This document shows, one piece after another, positions 43,280-54,338 of a stretch of 64,000 nt of DNA. Origin of the DNA: Turnera subulata (lineage: Eukaryota; Streptophyta; Magnoliopsida; Malpighiales; Passifloraceae); NCBI GenBank assembly GCA_028386065.3, contig JAKUCV010005751.1, positions 296,599 to 360,598 on the forward strand. Direction: 5' to 3'. The first letter of the stretch is position 1. Every line of letters starts with the position of its first letter. Under the pieces are notes generated by a model that worked only from the letters and a program-made list of their open reading frames with translations, was not told the origin of the DNA and did no database searches. Made by a program: the position numbers and the translations under genes.

Positions 43280-43468
43280 TATGCAGATGTAGGTTATTTG
43301 TCTGATCCACATAAGGCTCGGTCACAAACAGACTACCTGTTTACTTATGGAGGAACTGCTATATCGTGGCGATCCACAAAGCAAAGTATTGTTGCCACCT
43401 CTTCAAATAATGCAGAAATTGTAGCCATACATGAAGCTTTAATGTGTCCGGAAGTACCATATCTCTGC
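43280..43468 (+). pseudogene. Inverted RNase H segment of element D
   Basis: The plus strand encodes GYADVGYLSDPHKARSQTDY, then TYGGTAISWRSTKQSIVATS and NAEIVAIHEA, the C-terminal RNase H of copia pol, but in the opposite direction to the rest of pol. It is followed by CPEVPYL, an inverted copy of the GPEVPYL codons at 43581-43602 (21 of 22 bases inverted-repeat match). Confidence 0.88.
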
Positions 43469-46433
43469 CCCCATTCCAATGTCTGCGAGTGGGGGCGGAA
43501 CTATATCTTGCTAGTAAACTAACAGCAAAAGATATATCAGGTCTTGTATTAGTAGCAAGATACATTAAAGCTCCAATCGCGCTGAGATATGGTACTTCCG
43601 GACCAAGAATTTCCTCATTATCTTCTCGAGGTCTAAAAATATCTTTCCTTTGATCAAGCGACCTCACAACCATCGGGGTACTTGTTGGATGCGCTTTGTC
43701 CATATAAAATCTTTTCAAAACCTTCTCAGTGTAATGTGTCTGATAGACAAAGATCCCATTTTCTAAATATGCAATTTGAAGACCTAGACAGAGTTTTGTC
43801 TTTCCAAGGTCTTTCATTTCAAATTCTTTCTTTAAACAATGCACTGCTTTGGAAACTTCTCCAGGGGTTCCAATAATATTTAAATCATCAACATAGACAG
43901 CAATGATGACATATTCATGTATGGACCTTTTAATAAAAACACATGGACATATGGAATCATTTTTGAAACCTTCTTTTACCAAGTATTCACTGAGACGATT
44001 ATACCACATACGTCCAGATTGCTTCAAGCCATATAAAGATCTTTTCAATTTAATTGAGTATATATCCCGGGAATTAGTTGCTTCGGGCAACTTGAGTCCT
44101 TCAGGGACTCTCATGTATATATCATGGCTTATAGGTCCATAGAGATAGGCTGTAACAACATCCATTAGACGCATTTCTAATTTTTCATGTACTGCCAGAC
44201 TAATTAGATACCGAAAAGTTGTTGCATCCACCACAGGGGAGTATGTCTCCTCATAATCAATACCAGGTCGTTGGGTGAAACCTTGTGCGACAAGCCGTGC
44301 TTTATATCTCACTATTTCATTTTTCTCATTTCTTTTTCGCACAAATACCCATTTGTAACCGACCGGTTTTACACCATCAGGTGTTGGGACTACAGGCCCA
44401 AAAACTTCTCGCTTCATGAGCGAGTCTAACTCAGCCTTAATTGCGTCTCTCCATTTTGGCCAATCATTTCTTTGCCGGCATTCATCAATTGATTTAGGCT
44501 CATGATCCTCATTTCCTTCCATAATATTTAGCGCTACATTATATGCAAAAATTTCGTCGACGGTTATTTCACATCGGTTCCATCTTGTTCCTGACATAAT
44601 ATAGTTGATTGAGATCTCATCATTTTGACTTATTTCAGGTACCTGTGTTACTTCTGGAACATTACAATTTATGTCAGGATCCTCTTCTAGAGGATTATTA
44701 ATTTGAACCTCTGCAGGAGGTTTTATTACCTCGTTGGGGCCATCTTGTATCTTTGCTCCTTTTCTCTGTCGAGGATTTTTATCTTTGGAACCGAGTGGTC
44801 TGCCACGCTTCTGGCGTGCTTTAGATTCATTTGCAATCTTTATTTGTCCTTCGGGGACATCAATTCTAGCAGGAGCATTTGCAGCTGGTACATGAGATTT
44901 GGTCACTCTATTGATATCAGTAAAAGCGTCTGGCAATTGATTTGCTATATTTTGCAAATGAATTATCTTTTGAACTTCAAGTTCACACTGATTTGTTCGA
45001 GGATCAAGGCTTGATAATGATATAGCATTCCATTTAATTTCTTTATCCAGCTGCTTATTTTCTCCCCCTAATGTTGGATAAACATTTTCATCAAAATGAC
45101 AATCAACAAATCTTGCTGTAAATAAATCTCCAGTTGTTGGTTCCAAATATTTTATAATTGATGGAGATTCATATCCAACATATATTCCCAATCTTCTTTG
45201 AGGACCCATTTTAGTTCGCTGTGGTGGAGCAATTGGCACATATACTGCACAACCAAAGGTCCGAAGATGGGAGATATTAGGTTCGTGACCATGAACCAAT
45301 TGAATGGGGGAGAGCTTATGATAGCTTGTTGGCCTGATGCGCACAAGTGCTGCTGCATGCAAAATAGCATGTCCCCAAGCAGTAACGGGGAGTTTGCATC
45401 TCATCAATAATGGCCTCGCAATCAACTGAAGGCGTTTAATCAACGATTCTGCTAGACCGTTTTGGGTATGAACATGAGCTACAGGATGTTCAACCACAAT
45501 TCCAATTGACATACAATAGTCATTAAACGCCTTAGAGGTGAATTCAGCAGCATTATCAAGACGTATAGTCTTAATTGCATGATCAGGGAAGTGTGCCCGC
45601 AATTTGATCAATTGTGATAATAAGCGCACAAATGCCAAATTGCGTGAGGACAACAGGCACACATGGGACCATCTAGTTGATGCATCAATTAAAACCATAA
45701 AATATCTAAATGGTCCACACGGTGGATGTATAGGTCCACAAATATCTCCCTGAATTCTTTCCAAAAATGCTGGTGATTCAGAACCAACTTTATCATATGA
45801 AGGCCGGATAATTAATTTTCCTTGTGAACAAGCAGCACATGTAAATTCATTAGATTGAAAAATCTTCTGGTTTTTCAATGGATGACCAAATGAATTTTCA
45901 ATAATTCGACGCATCATTATTGATCCAGGATGGCCCAACCGATCATGCCAAATTTTTAAATCATTAGTCAGCTTCAGGCTGGTGCCAGCTTCTGGCTGGG
46001 TATAATAATTTTCAATGACTCGAATATTTGTGTAATACAATCCAGAAGATAATACAAGTAATTTTTCCACAACTTGTTTGTTACCTGTAGTGGTAACTTT
46101 TGTAATATAGAGATATTCAGCATCTCTTTCATTCATTGTCTCAATATGATATCCATTTAAACGGATATCCTTAAAACTCAATAAATTTCTTTGAGACTTT
46201 GAAGAGAACAAAGCATTTTCAATGATTATTTTTGTTCCCTTTGGTAGTAGAATTTGAGCTCTTCCGGAGCCTTCAATTATTTTTGTACTACCAGAGATTG
46301 TACTAACATATGCCTTTTCAAATTTCAAAGTAAAGAAATATTTCCGTTTATTAAATACGGAATGAGTGGTTGCACTGTCTGCTAGACAGATATCTGAGTC
46401 ATTGTTCTTGGAACCAAATAGTTGAATGTCCAT
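43469..46433 (-). CDS. Ty1-copia pol, element D (protease, integrase, reverse transcriptase)
   Basis: One long open frame of about 988 native residues (to RRHWNG), followed by 36 nonsense residues read through the inverted segment. Protease LADSATTHSVF (active-site D-S-A/G-T/S) near residue 18; pre-integrase KIWHDRLGHPG ... CAACSQGKL; integrase core ERIQGDICGPIHPP, FMVLIDASTRWS and RLDNAAEFTSKAFNDYC; a linker with an RKRGRPLGSKDKN-type basic cluster; RT: PVGYKWVFVRKRNEKN, YKARLVAQGFTQRPGIDYEE, LKRSLYGLKQSGRMWYNRL and VYVDDLNIIGTP (YVDD). RNase H is missing from the frame because of the inversion. The integrase and RT motifs look intact, so the element was recently active. Confidence 0.92.
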
Positions 46434-46578
46434 ATCTTCATAAAAGAAAATAAAACATACATAAGAAAGTAATATTGAACTGAAATTTATTACAAATTAA
46501 AAGAACATTAAGAACATTAATAAAAATAAACAACAGATAAGAACATAAATATAAAATACATGGAAATAGACAACAAGA

Positions 46579-47639
46579 TTATTCTTGCTTTATTTTCTTG
46601 CTTGCTTCTTCTGGATCAGCAAGATAATCATCAAAATATGAGTCGGACTGGAAGGCAGCATCTTGGTCATCATCTTGGACAAAATTTGTTTCAGCAACTT
46701 TATTTTTTCCTTTCAAAGATGATTGGTAAAGTTCTACCAAGTGCTTCGCTGTACGGCATGTCCGTGACCAATGACCTGTCATGCCACATCGATAGCAGAC
46801 TGTCTCGTGATTTTTCTTATCATTATATTTGGCATCATTAGCCTGTTTTCCTTTAGCCTTGCCGTGGTTATAAATATTGCGGTCACGGTGATTAAAATTG
46901 TTCCTTCCACGTCCACGCCCACGTCCCCGGCCACGACCTTTTCCACGGCCACGACCAGAATTATCATGTACTGCTGCATTCGCTTCTGGGAATGGAGTAG
47001 AAGCAGTGGGACGAGACTCATGATTTTTCATCAATAGCTCGTTATTTTGTTCAGCTACCAGGAGGCAAGAAATTAAATCAGAATATTTTGTGAAACCCTT
47101 TTCACGATATTGCTGCTGCAGGAGCACATTTGATGCATGGAAAGTAGAGAATGTTTTTTTTCCAACATATCAGCATCAGTAATATCTTCTCCACACAGTT
47201 TTAACTGAGAGCTGATTCGAAACACAGCTGAATTATATTCATGCACAGATTTAAAATCTTGCAGCCTTAGGTGCATCCACTCGTAACGAGCTTTTGGGAG
47301 TATGACCATCTTCAGGTGATCATACCTTTCTTTCAAATTCTTCCAAAGATCTGCAGGATCTTTGACAGTAAGATACTCCGTCTTTAGACTATCATGAAGA
47401 TGATGACGGAGAAAGATCATGGCTTTTGCCTTAACTTGACTAGATACATCTTTTGCCTTTTCTTGACTAGTCCCTTCTTTATCTTGAGTAAATACGGCTT
47501 TTCCCTTATCTTGAGGAGATTTTATGGTATCTCCTAGGCCCTGAGCATCTAAATGCATTTCTGCTTCTAGTCTCCATGATAGATAATTTCTTCCGGAAAT
47601 ATCTAAGGCCTCAAACTCAAGCTTTACAAGATTTGCCAT
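46579..47639 (-). pseudogene. Gag of element D, one frameshift
   Basis: MANLVKLEFEALDISGRNYL begins the copia gag (UBN2-type: WRLEAEMHLDAQGLGDTI, LRHHLHDSLKTEYLTVKDPA, LWKNLKERYDHLK). A frameshift near 47140 (in LEKKHS, a run of T on the plus strand at 47155-47161) moves to a second frame with LLQQQYREKGFTKYSDLISC, a Gly-Arg repeat tract (GRGRGKGRGRGRGRG), and a CCHC knuckle (CYRCGMTGHWSRTC). It ends 145 bases before the pol start. The frameshift in a homopolymer could be a sequencing error or decay. Confidence 0.88.
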
Positions 47640-47885
47640 TATAACAGTAAAGAAATAATAACAAAATATAAAACAAATATAAAGAGAAATAATAATAGAA
47701 ATTATATAGTATATATGCTTACTCGATAAATCTTTCAGCTATATTAGTAGAATAATAATATGTAATATATATGTATGCTTACTCGATAAATCTTTCAGCT
47801 GTATAAATACTATATATGTATAATAGAAATAATTAAAATAGTAATAAGAAAAGGTTTAGAAATAATTACCTTGATAAGGTAGAGA

Positions 47886-47900
47886 CTCGTGCTGATAACG
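47886..47900 (-). other. Primer binding site, element D
   Basis: The minus strand reads CGTTATCAGCACGAG directly after the LTR end (…CAACA). It is the ATCAGCACGAG-type site seen in one group of plant copia elements and differs from the GTAGCGGAGC sites of A, B and C. Confidence 0.6.
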
Positions 47901-48649
47901 TGTTGTAAAATTGGGGGAGATTTTCACTATTTGATGGAATAATACAAACTTGATCAAATTTGATCAAGGTAATAATACAACTTTGTAGGAAATAATAAAA
48001 CTTTAATAATAACAAAATGGAGAATAATTATAGTAATGATGGAGGGAGGAGAGAAAAGATGTGTATGAAAATTTAGAGAGAGTGAGTTTATGGAGATTGA
48101 AGGTGTGAGTGTGTATGGAAATGAAGGGGGTATTTATAGGTGAAAATGGGAGGATAAAAACAAATGAGAATGATTAATTTAATAAGATAAAATCAAAAGG
48201 ATATTAGGTAAAGGAAGATGGTATTAAGATTAGGACAAAGAGAATTATGGTGAGTAAATGGCCAAAGGGATGAATCCAATTNNNNNNNNNNNNNNNNNNN
48301 NNNNNNNNNNNNNNNNNNNNNNNNNNNNNNNNNNNNNNNNNNNNNNNNNNNNNNNNNNNNNNNNGAGAGAGTGAGTTTATGGAGATTGAAGGTGTGAGTG
48401 TGTATGGAAATGAAGGGGGTATTTATAGGTGAAAATGGGAGGATAAAAACAAATGAGAATGATTAATTTAATAAGATAAAATCAAAAGGATATTAGGTAA
48501 AGGAAGATGGTATTAAGATTAGGACAAAGAGAATTATGGTGAGTAAATGGCCAAAGGGATGAATCCAATTGGATGTTAAGTTGAGGGGTAAAATATTTAC
48601 CGGAGGTAAATTCGGGTACGGTAAAAATGAGTTTTACTGTATGGTAACA
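47901..48649 (-). repeat. 5' LTR of element D, containing an assembly gap and internal duplication
   Basis: 47901-48281 is LTR sequence up to TGAATCCAATT. After 83 N, 48365-48570 repeats the same stretch as 48076-48281, and the LTR then continues to its end GGTAACA. Both copies share variants that distinguish them from the left LTR (GTGTGAGTGTGTATGG, AAAAGGATATT), so either the LTR is partly duplicated or the assembly is wrong here. Confidence 0.85.
48282..48364. other. Assembly gap (83 N)
   Basis: Run of unknown bases inside the right LTR of element D. Confidence 1.
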
Positions 48650-48654
48650 ATGAC

Positions 48655-49590
48655 ATTCACCATAATTTATTTAAAAAAAAAACGTTTCTTTACCAGTATT
48701 ATATGGAGTTTCATCTTTTGGGCCGTTATGCCTCAAATGTTCTTTTAGTGGACATATATATTTTTCATTTGTTGGGCCATCACTTAAGTTTCAGGCCATC
48801 TTTTCACTTGACTACATATAGCATTTTGTTTGGGCCATGCTCAATCCTAATGATGGGCTAATGTGTTGGACAAAGGCCTGCTATAAAGTCTTCCATTCAC
48901 TTAATAAAATGATGCCGTTTTTGGCACAAGGACGGACTAGCTTTTGTGACAGTTGCACACACACGTGTGAATAAAGGAGCTACAACAGCTATTTATTTTT
49001 GGGTTGTCTTCTTCATTTCATTTCTTGTATTATTCATCTCTTCTCTTGAACCTTTTCTCCTAGAAACCATCTAGATTTTTCAAAGCCAAAGGAACATGGA
49101 GTGTATGGACGTTTTATTGTCCTTTATGGAGAATCAAGACAAAATAACAACCACTTTGTGGGTTAAAGACAAAAAGTACACTTCCAAGTGTACACACATA
49201 AGAGGAAGATGGAGAGGAGCTCAAATTTTCCACCAATCAAATATTGTGGCCGTTTTTCTGGCCTATTGGAGTCCTAAACTGTGATGAAATGATTCTAGAA
49301 GTCACAAGAGCATAAAAGAGGCATTTGGAAGATTTGGTGTTTTGGGCAATAAGTTTTGTAAGTCATTTCCCACCATATCTCAAGCCCTCTTTCGGAAAAA
49401 GATTCTCTTTTGTTCCATTCTTCAATAGATCCGTTGGGAGCCTTTAAAGACACTATATGTATGTCATTTCCTTCTAGAAAATTATCCAAAGGTAACAATT
49501 GAAGATTTGGCTAAATGGGTTAGAGCTTGCTAATTGTGCTTATACACCTTTGTGAGATTTTTTAGCTAAACTTGTAAACAAAGAGTGAGT
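48655..49590. other. Sequence between element D and an LTR-like 3' end; no gene
   Basis: No supportable coding sequence; several GGGCC[A/G]T-containing words (TTTGGGCCGTTATGCC, GTTGGGCCATCAC, TTTGGGCCATGC) occur at irregular spacing near 48715-48840. It may be the 5' (U3) part of the LTR-like sequence that ends at 50138. Confidence 0.45.
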
Positions 49591-50138
49591 CACTCTTTGG
49601 GTTGTTTGAAAATCATACCTTGAGTAGGATTGGGAAAATTTAACTTAAGGAGAATAGGTTTGAAGCTTAAGCCTTTGACAAAGCTTTGGGTATAAGTTAG
49701 AGAGTGAGCCTTGGAAAACTCTTGTATAAGTTTGGGTTTAGCCTTTATAAAAGCCTAGGTTAGAGAGTGAGCCTTGAAAAAACTCTTGTAAATATTTGAG
49801 CTTGATCCTTTGAAAAAGCTTGATTATAAGAGGTTGGACTTCACCTTTGGAGAAGTCACATAGTGAATTTTTAAAATCTCAAAAGGGAGTCTTGAGTAGT
49901 GGATGTATCCATAGAATTTAGGGAGAACCACTCTAAATCTTTGTGTTGTCTTTTTTGTGTGGATTGCTTTTTATTTTCGCACTTGATCATTCATTACTTT
50001 TCCAGATTTTGGTGCGATTTCAGTTACAAAATACAACCTTGTCTTAGTTACAGTTTGGTGCGAAAAGTGTTACAAAATTTACTCTTCTTCTCTATTAGCT
50101 AATTCAACCCCCTCTTCTTAACTAGTTTTGGGTCTACA
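49591..50138 (+). mobile_element. Sirevirus-like LTR 3' part
   Basis: Contains tandem GTTAGAGAGTGAGCCTTG-like units (49694-49790), CTTGAGTAGTGGATGTA, GGGAGAACCACTC and ends GGGTCTACA, the arrangement of the R/U5 part of Sirevirus-like LTRs and parallel to 26582-27127. ATGAC occurs both just after this end (50139-50143) and at 48650-48654. No internal region follows, so it is a solo or truncated LTR. Confidence 0.55.
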
Positions 50139-50319
50139 ATGACAACTACTCATATATAGCCCGCCATATATATATATATATATAATACTTAAAATACATC
50201 ATCAAGAATTTATATGAACACATACATCCATACAAAATTAAATTTTATATGCTTTTTAACAATACATATTCAGATTTATTATGGATAATATATTACTAAG
50301 TAGAAATGGATAAGAAGAT

Positions 50320-50499
50320 ACCAATCTCTATGTGTGATTATGCTTTTCTAGAGTTTTTTTTTTTGAACAATTTGTGCGTGATCAGAATTCTTTTTTTTAG
50401 ACTATAATTCAGATCAGATTCATTAGTTTAAATAAAAAGAGTTTTATTTTTATCATAATTGATTAGAAACTCTTGGATAATTATGTTTATCATTATAGC
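50320..50499 (+). repeat. Left copy of a direct repeat of about 175 bp
   Basis: It ends TAATTATGTTTATCATTATAGC and matches 53325-53487, which ends TAATTATGTTTATCATTATGG, with small indels. The pair represents an old tandem duplication of host DNA into which the solo LTR inserted. Confidence 0.75.
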
Positions 50500-53281
50500 T
50501 AAAACGCCCCGACCCGTATTTACCGTTACACACAGTAAACACGTGGGACCGCATGTTATTACAGAAACAATGGCAGGTAAAACACCACAAGCCAACAATA
50601 TAATACAATATCAGTACTTGTCCCGATACAGAGATACTATTACAACAAGCAACAGAAGAAGAGTGAAAAAATGCAGACAGCGGAAGACTTGTTATAATAT
50701 AATAATAGATGTAATGCAACGCGGGATGGATCCGGGCCTGGCAGAGGGTGCGCCACAACTTGCCTCGATCGTTCTTGTACTACGCACAAATCAAACTACG
50801 TGACCGAGTCACATAGGCGAGGGGTGAGTCCGAAGTGCCACCGGGTAAAATCCATAAGTAAAGATGAATATAAAAGCAACCAATAATGATCAAGTCACAA
50901 GCAATTACTCAACTGATAGTAACAGACAGAAGGTTCTCACAAAACTCCACATGGTACCCCGTGTTACCCTAATACTGATCAAATTTTATTTCCAGGGCCC
51001 CTATCACAAGTTCTATGTTGGCCATCGCCAGGTAGCCATTCTAGCTAGACCCGGGGTACTCCCCGTAAAACAATCTGGCACAGACAGGGAGCAGACCCCA
51101 AGCACACTCTCCCCCAGCGCCTAAAACAATAACTTGGTACAGACAGAGAGTAGACCGCAAACACACTCTCCCCCAACACCATATATAAACAGGACTACCA
51201 TCAGGCTATTCCAACATCTAACTGTGACTTACTAGATGTCTAAGTATTTTTATTTTATTATTATTACTATTTTTAGTCTTGTTACCACGTTACTGCTAAC
51301 CGACCATCAACTCATTATCCCGAGCAGGCTTGCGGCCTCTCCTCTCAACTGAATAACACAAACTCAAACCAAACAGTCATCACAAAATAGTACCCCCGGT
51401 ACTCAACTCATACAAGTCTCACAGACAACAACAACAAAAATAAATTACTATTACCAAGAAATCCAACATCGTCAATAACAACAACAACCATTCACAGCCA
51501 CAAGAGTAGTATCATACCAGCAAATGTCACACACAGTGAACAACAGCAACTTGACATCACGGGCAGTATACTAATATTTACTTATCCTCACCTTAGCCGA
51601 TAAATTCTTCCGGAACCTCTTCCTCTGGTTCCGGTTCCACGTGCTCGTTCACATTATCAAATCCTATATATAATTATTAACAAATATACAGTCACATAAA
51701 TGCACAGTAAATATGATATGCATATGATTATTATTCCGTTAACCATACCCGGTTAATGTTCTCGTATAAATATTATTTCTAAAACTATATGTATTTCTTT
51801 TCTCCACAAATTAATATATATCATATATGTATCTTCGGTTATTATTCCGGCATTATATTTTGGTAATACCCTTACCAAAAATATTTTTTTATAATTATTT
51901 ATCCCAACTTATATATTTCCATAAGCTATTTACCATCATATAATTTTTCTAGAAAATAATCATATATATATTTATATATATTTTTCCAGAAAATATATTC
52001 CCCATAATCTATAGATTTCTCCAAAATATAATTATCGTTATTATTATTTTTTTTAATCGGGCTGGGCCAAATAGTACAAGCCCATCCTACTACATAGGCC
52101 AAACCCAAGGCCCAAGTAGGAGTCCAGACGCAGGCCCATGCAGCAGACCCAACTGCACAGCCCGGCCCGAAGCGCCCCAGCACAGGTCATGCCCTAACAC
52201 AATCGGGTCAAACCCACTGCTACCGGGTAGACCCACCCGATCAAATGGGTTGTCTTCAACCCGCGTCTGCTCACCTTGGCAGAATGACGGCGACGTCGAG
52301 GCAAGGCACGGATGGCTGGCGGTGCGGGTTTGGCGACGTGAGGACAGCGACGATGAGTCAGGCGAGGAGGAAGGAGGTAGCGTCGCTGGTGCTGGTGGTT
52401 GCAGCCGTCGGTGGTGTCGCTGCTGCGGTGGAGACGCGGCTCGACTATCGCGTGCGAGGAGGACGAAGACGGTGGTGGCGACCTGCAGCAACGAGCGAGT
52501 GAGGGAGAGGAAGGCCGCGTGAGGGAGGAGAAGGAGATGATGGTGGCGGTTGCGGTTGGTGAGGTGGTGGTCTCGGGTGGCAGCAAAAGGAAGAAGAAGA
52601 AAAGAAATGGGTATGGGGGTTGTTGCAAAACGCAACGTTTTGCTGTGTGTGTTGTTTTGTTTTTGTTTTTTTTTTCTTTCCTTTTATTTTCTTTTCTTAC
52701 CCTGGTTTTGGTTTGTGGGTGAGGAAGCAAAGAACTGGCTTCACGGGTGATTTGTTTGTAGGAAGAAGAGAAGGTGGTTATGGGTTTTACAGGAGAAAAT
52801 ATATTGGGTTTGTGTGTGTTTGCAGGAAACGGGTGATGGGTTTTTATAGGGGTAAAAAGCAGGGTGCATGGGCATAAAGAAACACGTTTTCTTCACAGAC
52901 GGTGCACGGTTGGTGGTGCAGAGGAAAAGCAGGCGCAGACCTGCATAATTGAGTCGTCTCAACTATGTAGTTACTGTGCTGCATAATGGAGCGTGTATCA
53001 TCCGGACCAGCAAATAACTGATATACTCCCCTTAACTTTATTTCTGGTCCGTTCCTATGAGGTTAAACCCGACTTTTCTAAAGATTCCTGGACCTGAAAA
53101 ATACCATCTTTGGTCCGTAAAATTCGCAGAAAAATCTGGAACGTGGGACAAGAGGTGGATTTGGAATCCGATGCATAATTTACCTTGAAATAATTACCTA
53201 AGATTAATTTCATATGGCAACTAACTGTATAAAGCCTTTTATAGTCCCAGTAAAAATATAAATTTTACCCGGGCTGTTACA
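50500..53281 (-). mobile_element. Solo LTR, about 2.8 kb, probably Ty3-gypsy, with perfect 5-bp TSD
   Basis: The minus strand starts TGTAACAGCCCGGGTAAAAT at 53281 and ends GGGTCGGGGCGTTTTA at 50500. ATAGC flanks both sides (50495-50499 and 53282-53286). No PBS, gag or pol lies inside. The start and GGGGCG end are typical of one group of large plant gypsy LTRs, with the terminal dinucleotide mutated (TA instead of CA). A CpG-rich section (52240-52600) gives long Pro/Ser/Arg-rich open frames on both strands, which are compositional and not genes. Confidence 0.75.
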
Positions 53282-53324
53282 ATAGCCAATTATATGGGAA
53301 ATATATATAGATATATGTATAATA

Positions 53325-53487
53325 CCAATCTGCATGTGAATTTTCTTTTGAAGAATTTGGGTATGACTGGAATTCCTTTAAAAAGAGTATAATTAAGATC
53401 AGATTCATCAGTTTAAATAAAAATTTTTTATTCTTATCATAATCGATTAGAAATTTTGAGATAATTATGTTTATCATTATGGCCAAT
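53325..53487 (+). repeat. Right copy of the direct repeat flanking the solo LTR
   Basis: Diverged copy of 50320-50499. Confidence 0.75.
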
Positions 53488-53499
53488 CAAACTACACCT

Positions 53500-53640
53500 A
53501 CAACCTCATGGTTATAAAGGAAGACCCAGAGATCCTATGTGTCAAAACCTGGTGAGGGAAACAACCTCCACATGGCAATAAAGCAAAACCCTAAAAATCC
53601 TATGTGTCAACACCTGGTGAGGGTAACAGGCTAACAGAAG
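53500..53640 (+). repeat. Two tandem units containing AATCCTATGTGTCAACACCTGG
   Basis: GATCCTATGTGTCAAAACC with TGGTGAGGGAAACA (53531-53565) recurs as AATCCTATGTGTCAACACC with TGGTGAGGGTAACA (53597-53631), period about 66. No gene. Confidence 0.7.
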
Positions 53641-54338
53641 GGACGGATACAAAAATATTTTTTAGTGTAGGCAACAAAATAATGAACAATCATTCAAAAA
53701 TTCCAATCCAATATATATGAAAAACAACTTAATTTTACAGTAATGTTACTCTCAAATTAACTTTACCGTCTTCAAGTTCAAGGCCTTTTTTTAGTAAATC
53801 AATCTTCCTCCAGCCTACCACATGAGAATAATATTTAAAAAATATTAATTTTTTTGAATTGTGGGCATTTAATTTTAATTTTAACAGACCTAAATATTGC
53901 ATAACTATCAAGATCTCATCCAAATAATAATAATTATTTTTTGATAATCTAATAGGGAAAAACCAAAGCATTCCATACAAGTGAAAAAATTATATTATAT
54001 TATATTTAATTAATCCATATAGTCTAAAATTTATTTCAACCTTTAGCTAAACAAAATGTTGGAGTGAGAGAATATAACTTATCAATATTACAGTATTTGG
54101 GGTTGACCTTTTGGGAGTTAGATTTTGTTAGATTTGGGAGATTTGATTTAGTTATTTTTATACTAACAAGATAATTGTATTTGAGTAAAATAGGAAAAAA
54201 AATTTATACTAACAAGATAATTATTGAGTAAAATAGGAAAAGATTTTAGAGGCCTTATATTTAGTTATAAAATCTTGGCAGCTCACAACGTTAAATGTTT
54301 TTGGGCGTGTAGTCATTTTTTAAGGCTTTTATATTTAA
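53641..54338. other. AT-rich sequence with a short tandem repeat
   Basis: TTTATACTAACAAGATAATT plus TGAGTAAAATAGGAAAA occurs twice in tandem (about 54157-54241). No gene recognised. Confidence 0.5.

Larger units (their letters stand above)
42824..48649 (-). mobile_element. Element D: Ty1-copia retrotransposon with direct LTRs
   Basis: LTRs at 42824-43279 (3') and 47901-48649 (5', with gap) share the start TGTTGTAAAATTGGGGGAG on the plus strand. Minus-strand order is 5' LTR, PBS, gag, pol, 3' LTR. The 3' LTR begins directly after the LINE poly(A). The flanking five bases differ (AAAAA vs ATGAC), so no TSD is apparent. The 3' part of pol is rearranged (inverted segment 43280-43468). Confidence 0.88.

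Noticed and set aside
49096..49284. 62-codon ORF beginning MECMDVLLSFMENQDK
   Set aside because: No domain, inside LTR-like sequence, no supporting splice or promoter signal.
52090..52730. Two overlapping minus-strand ORFs of about 180 codons rich in Pro, Ser, His and Arg, and plus-strand counterparts
   Set aside because: They overlap in several frames of a CpG-rich LTR segment, are low complexity and have no domain; composition explains their openness.
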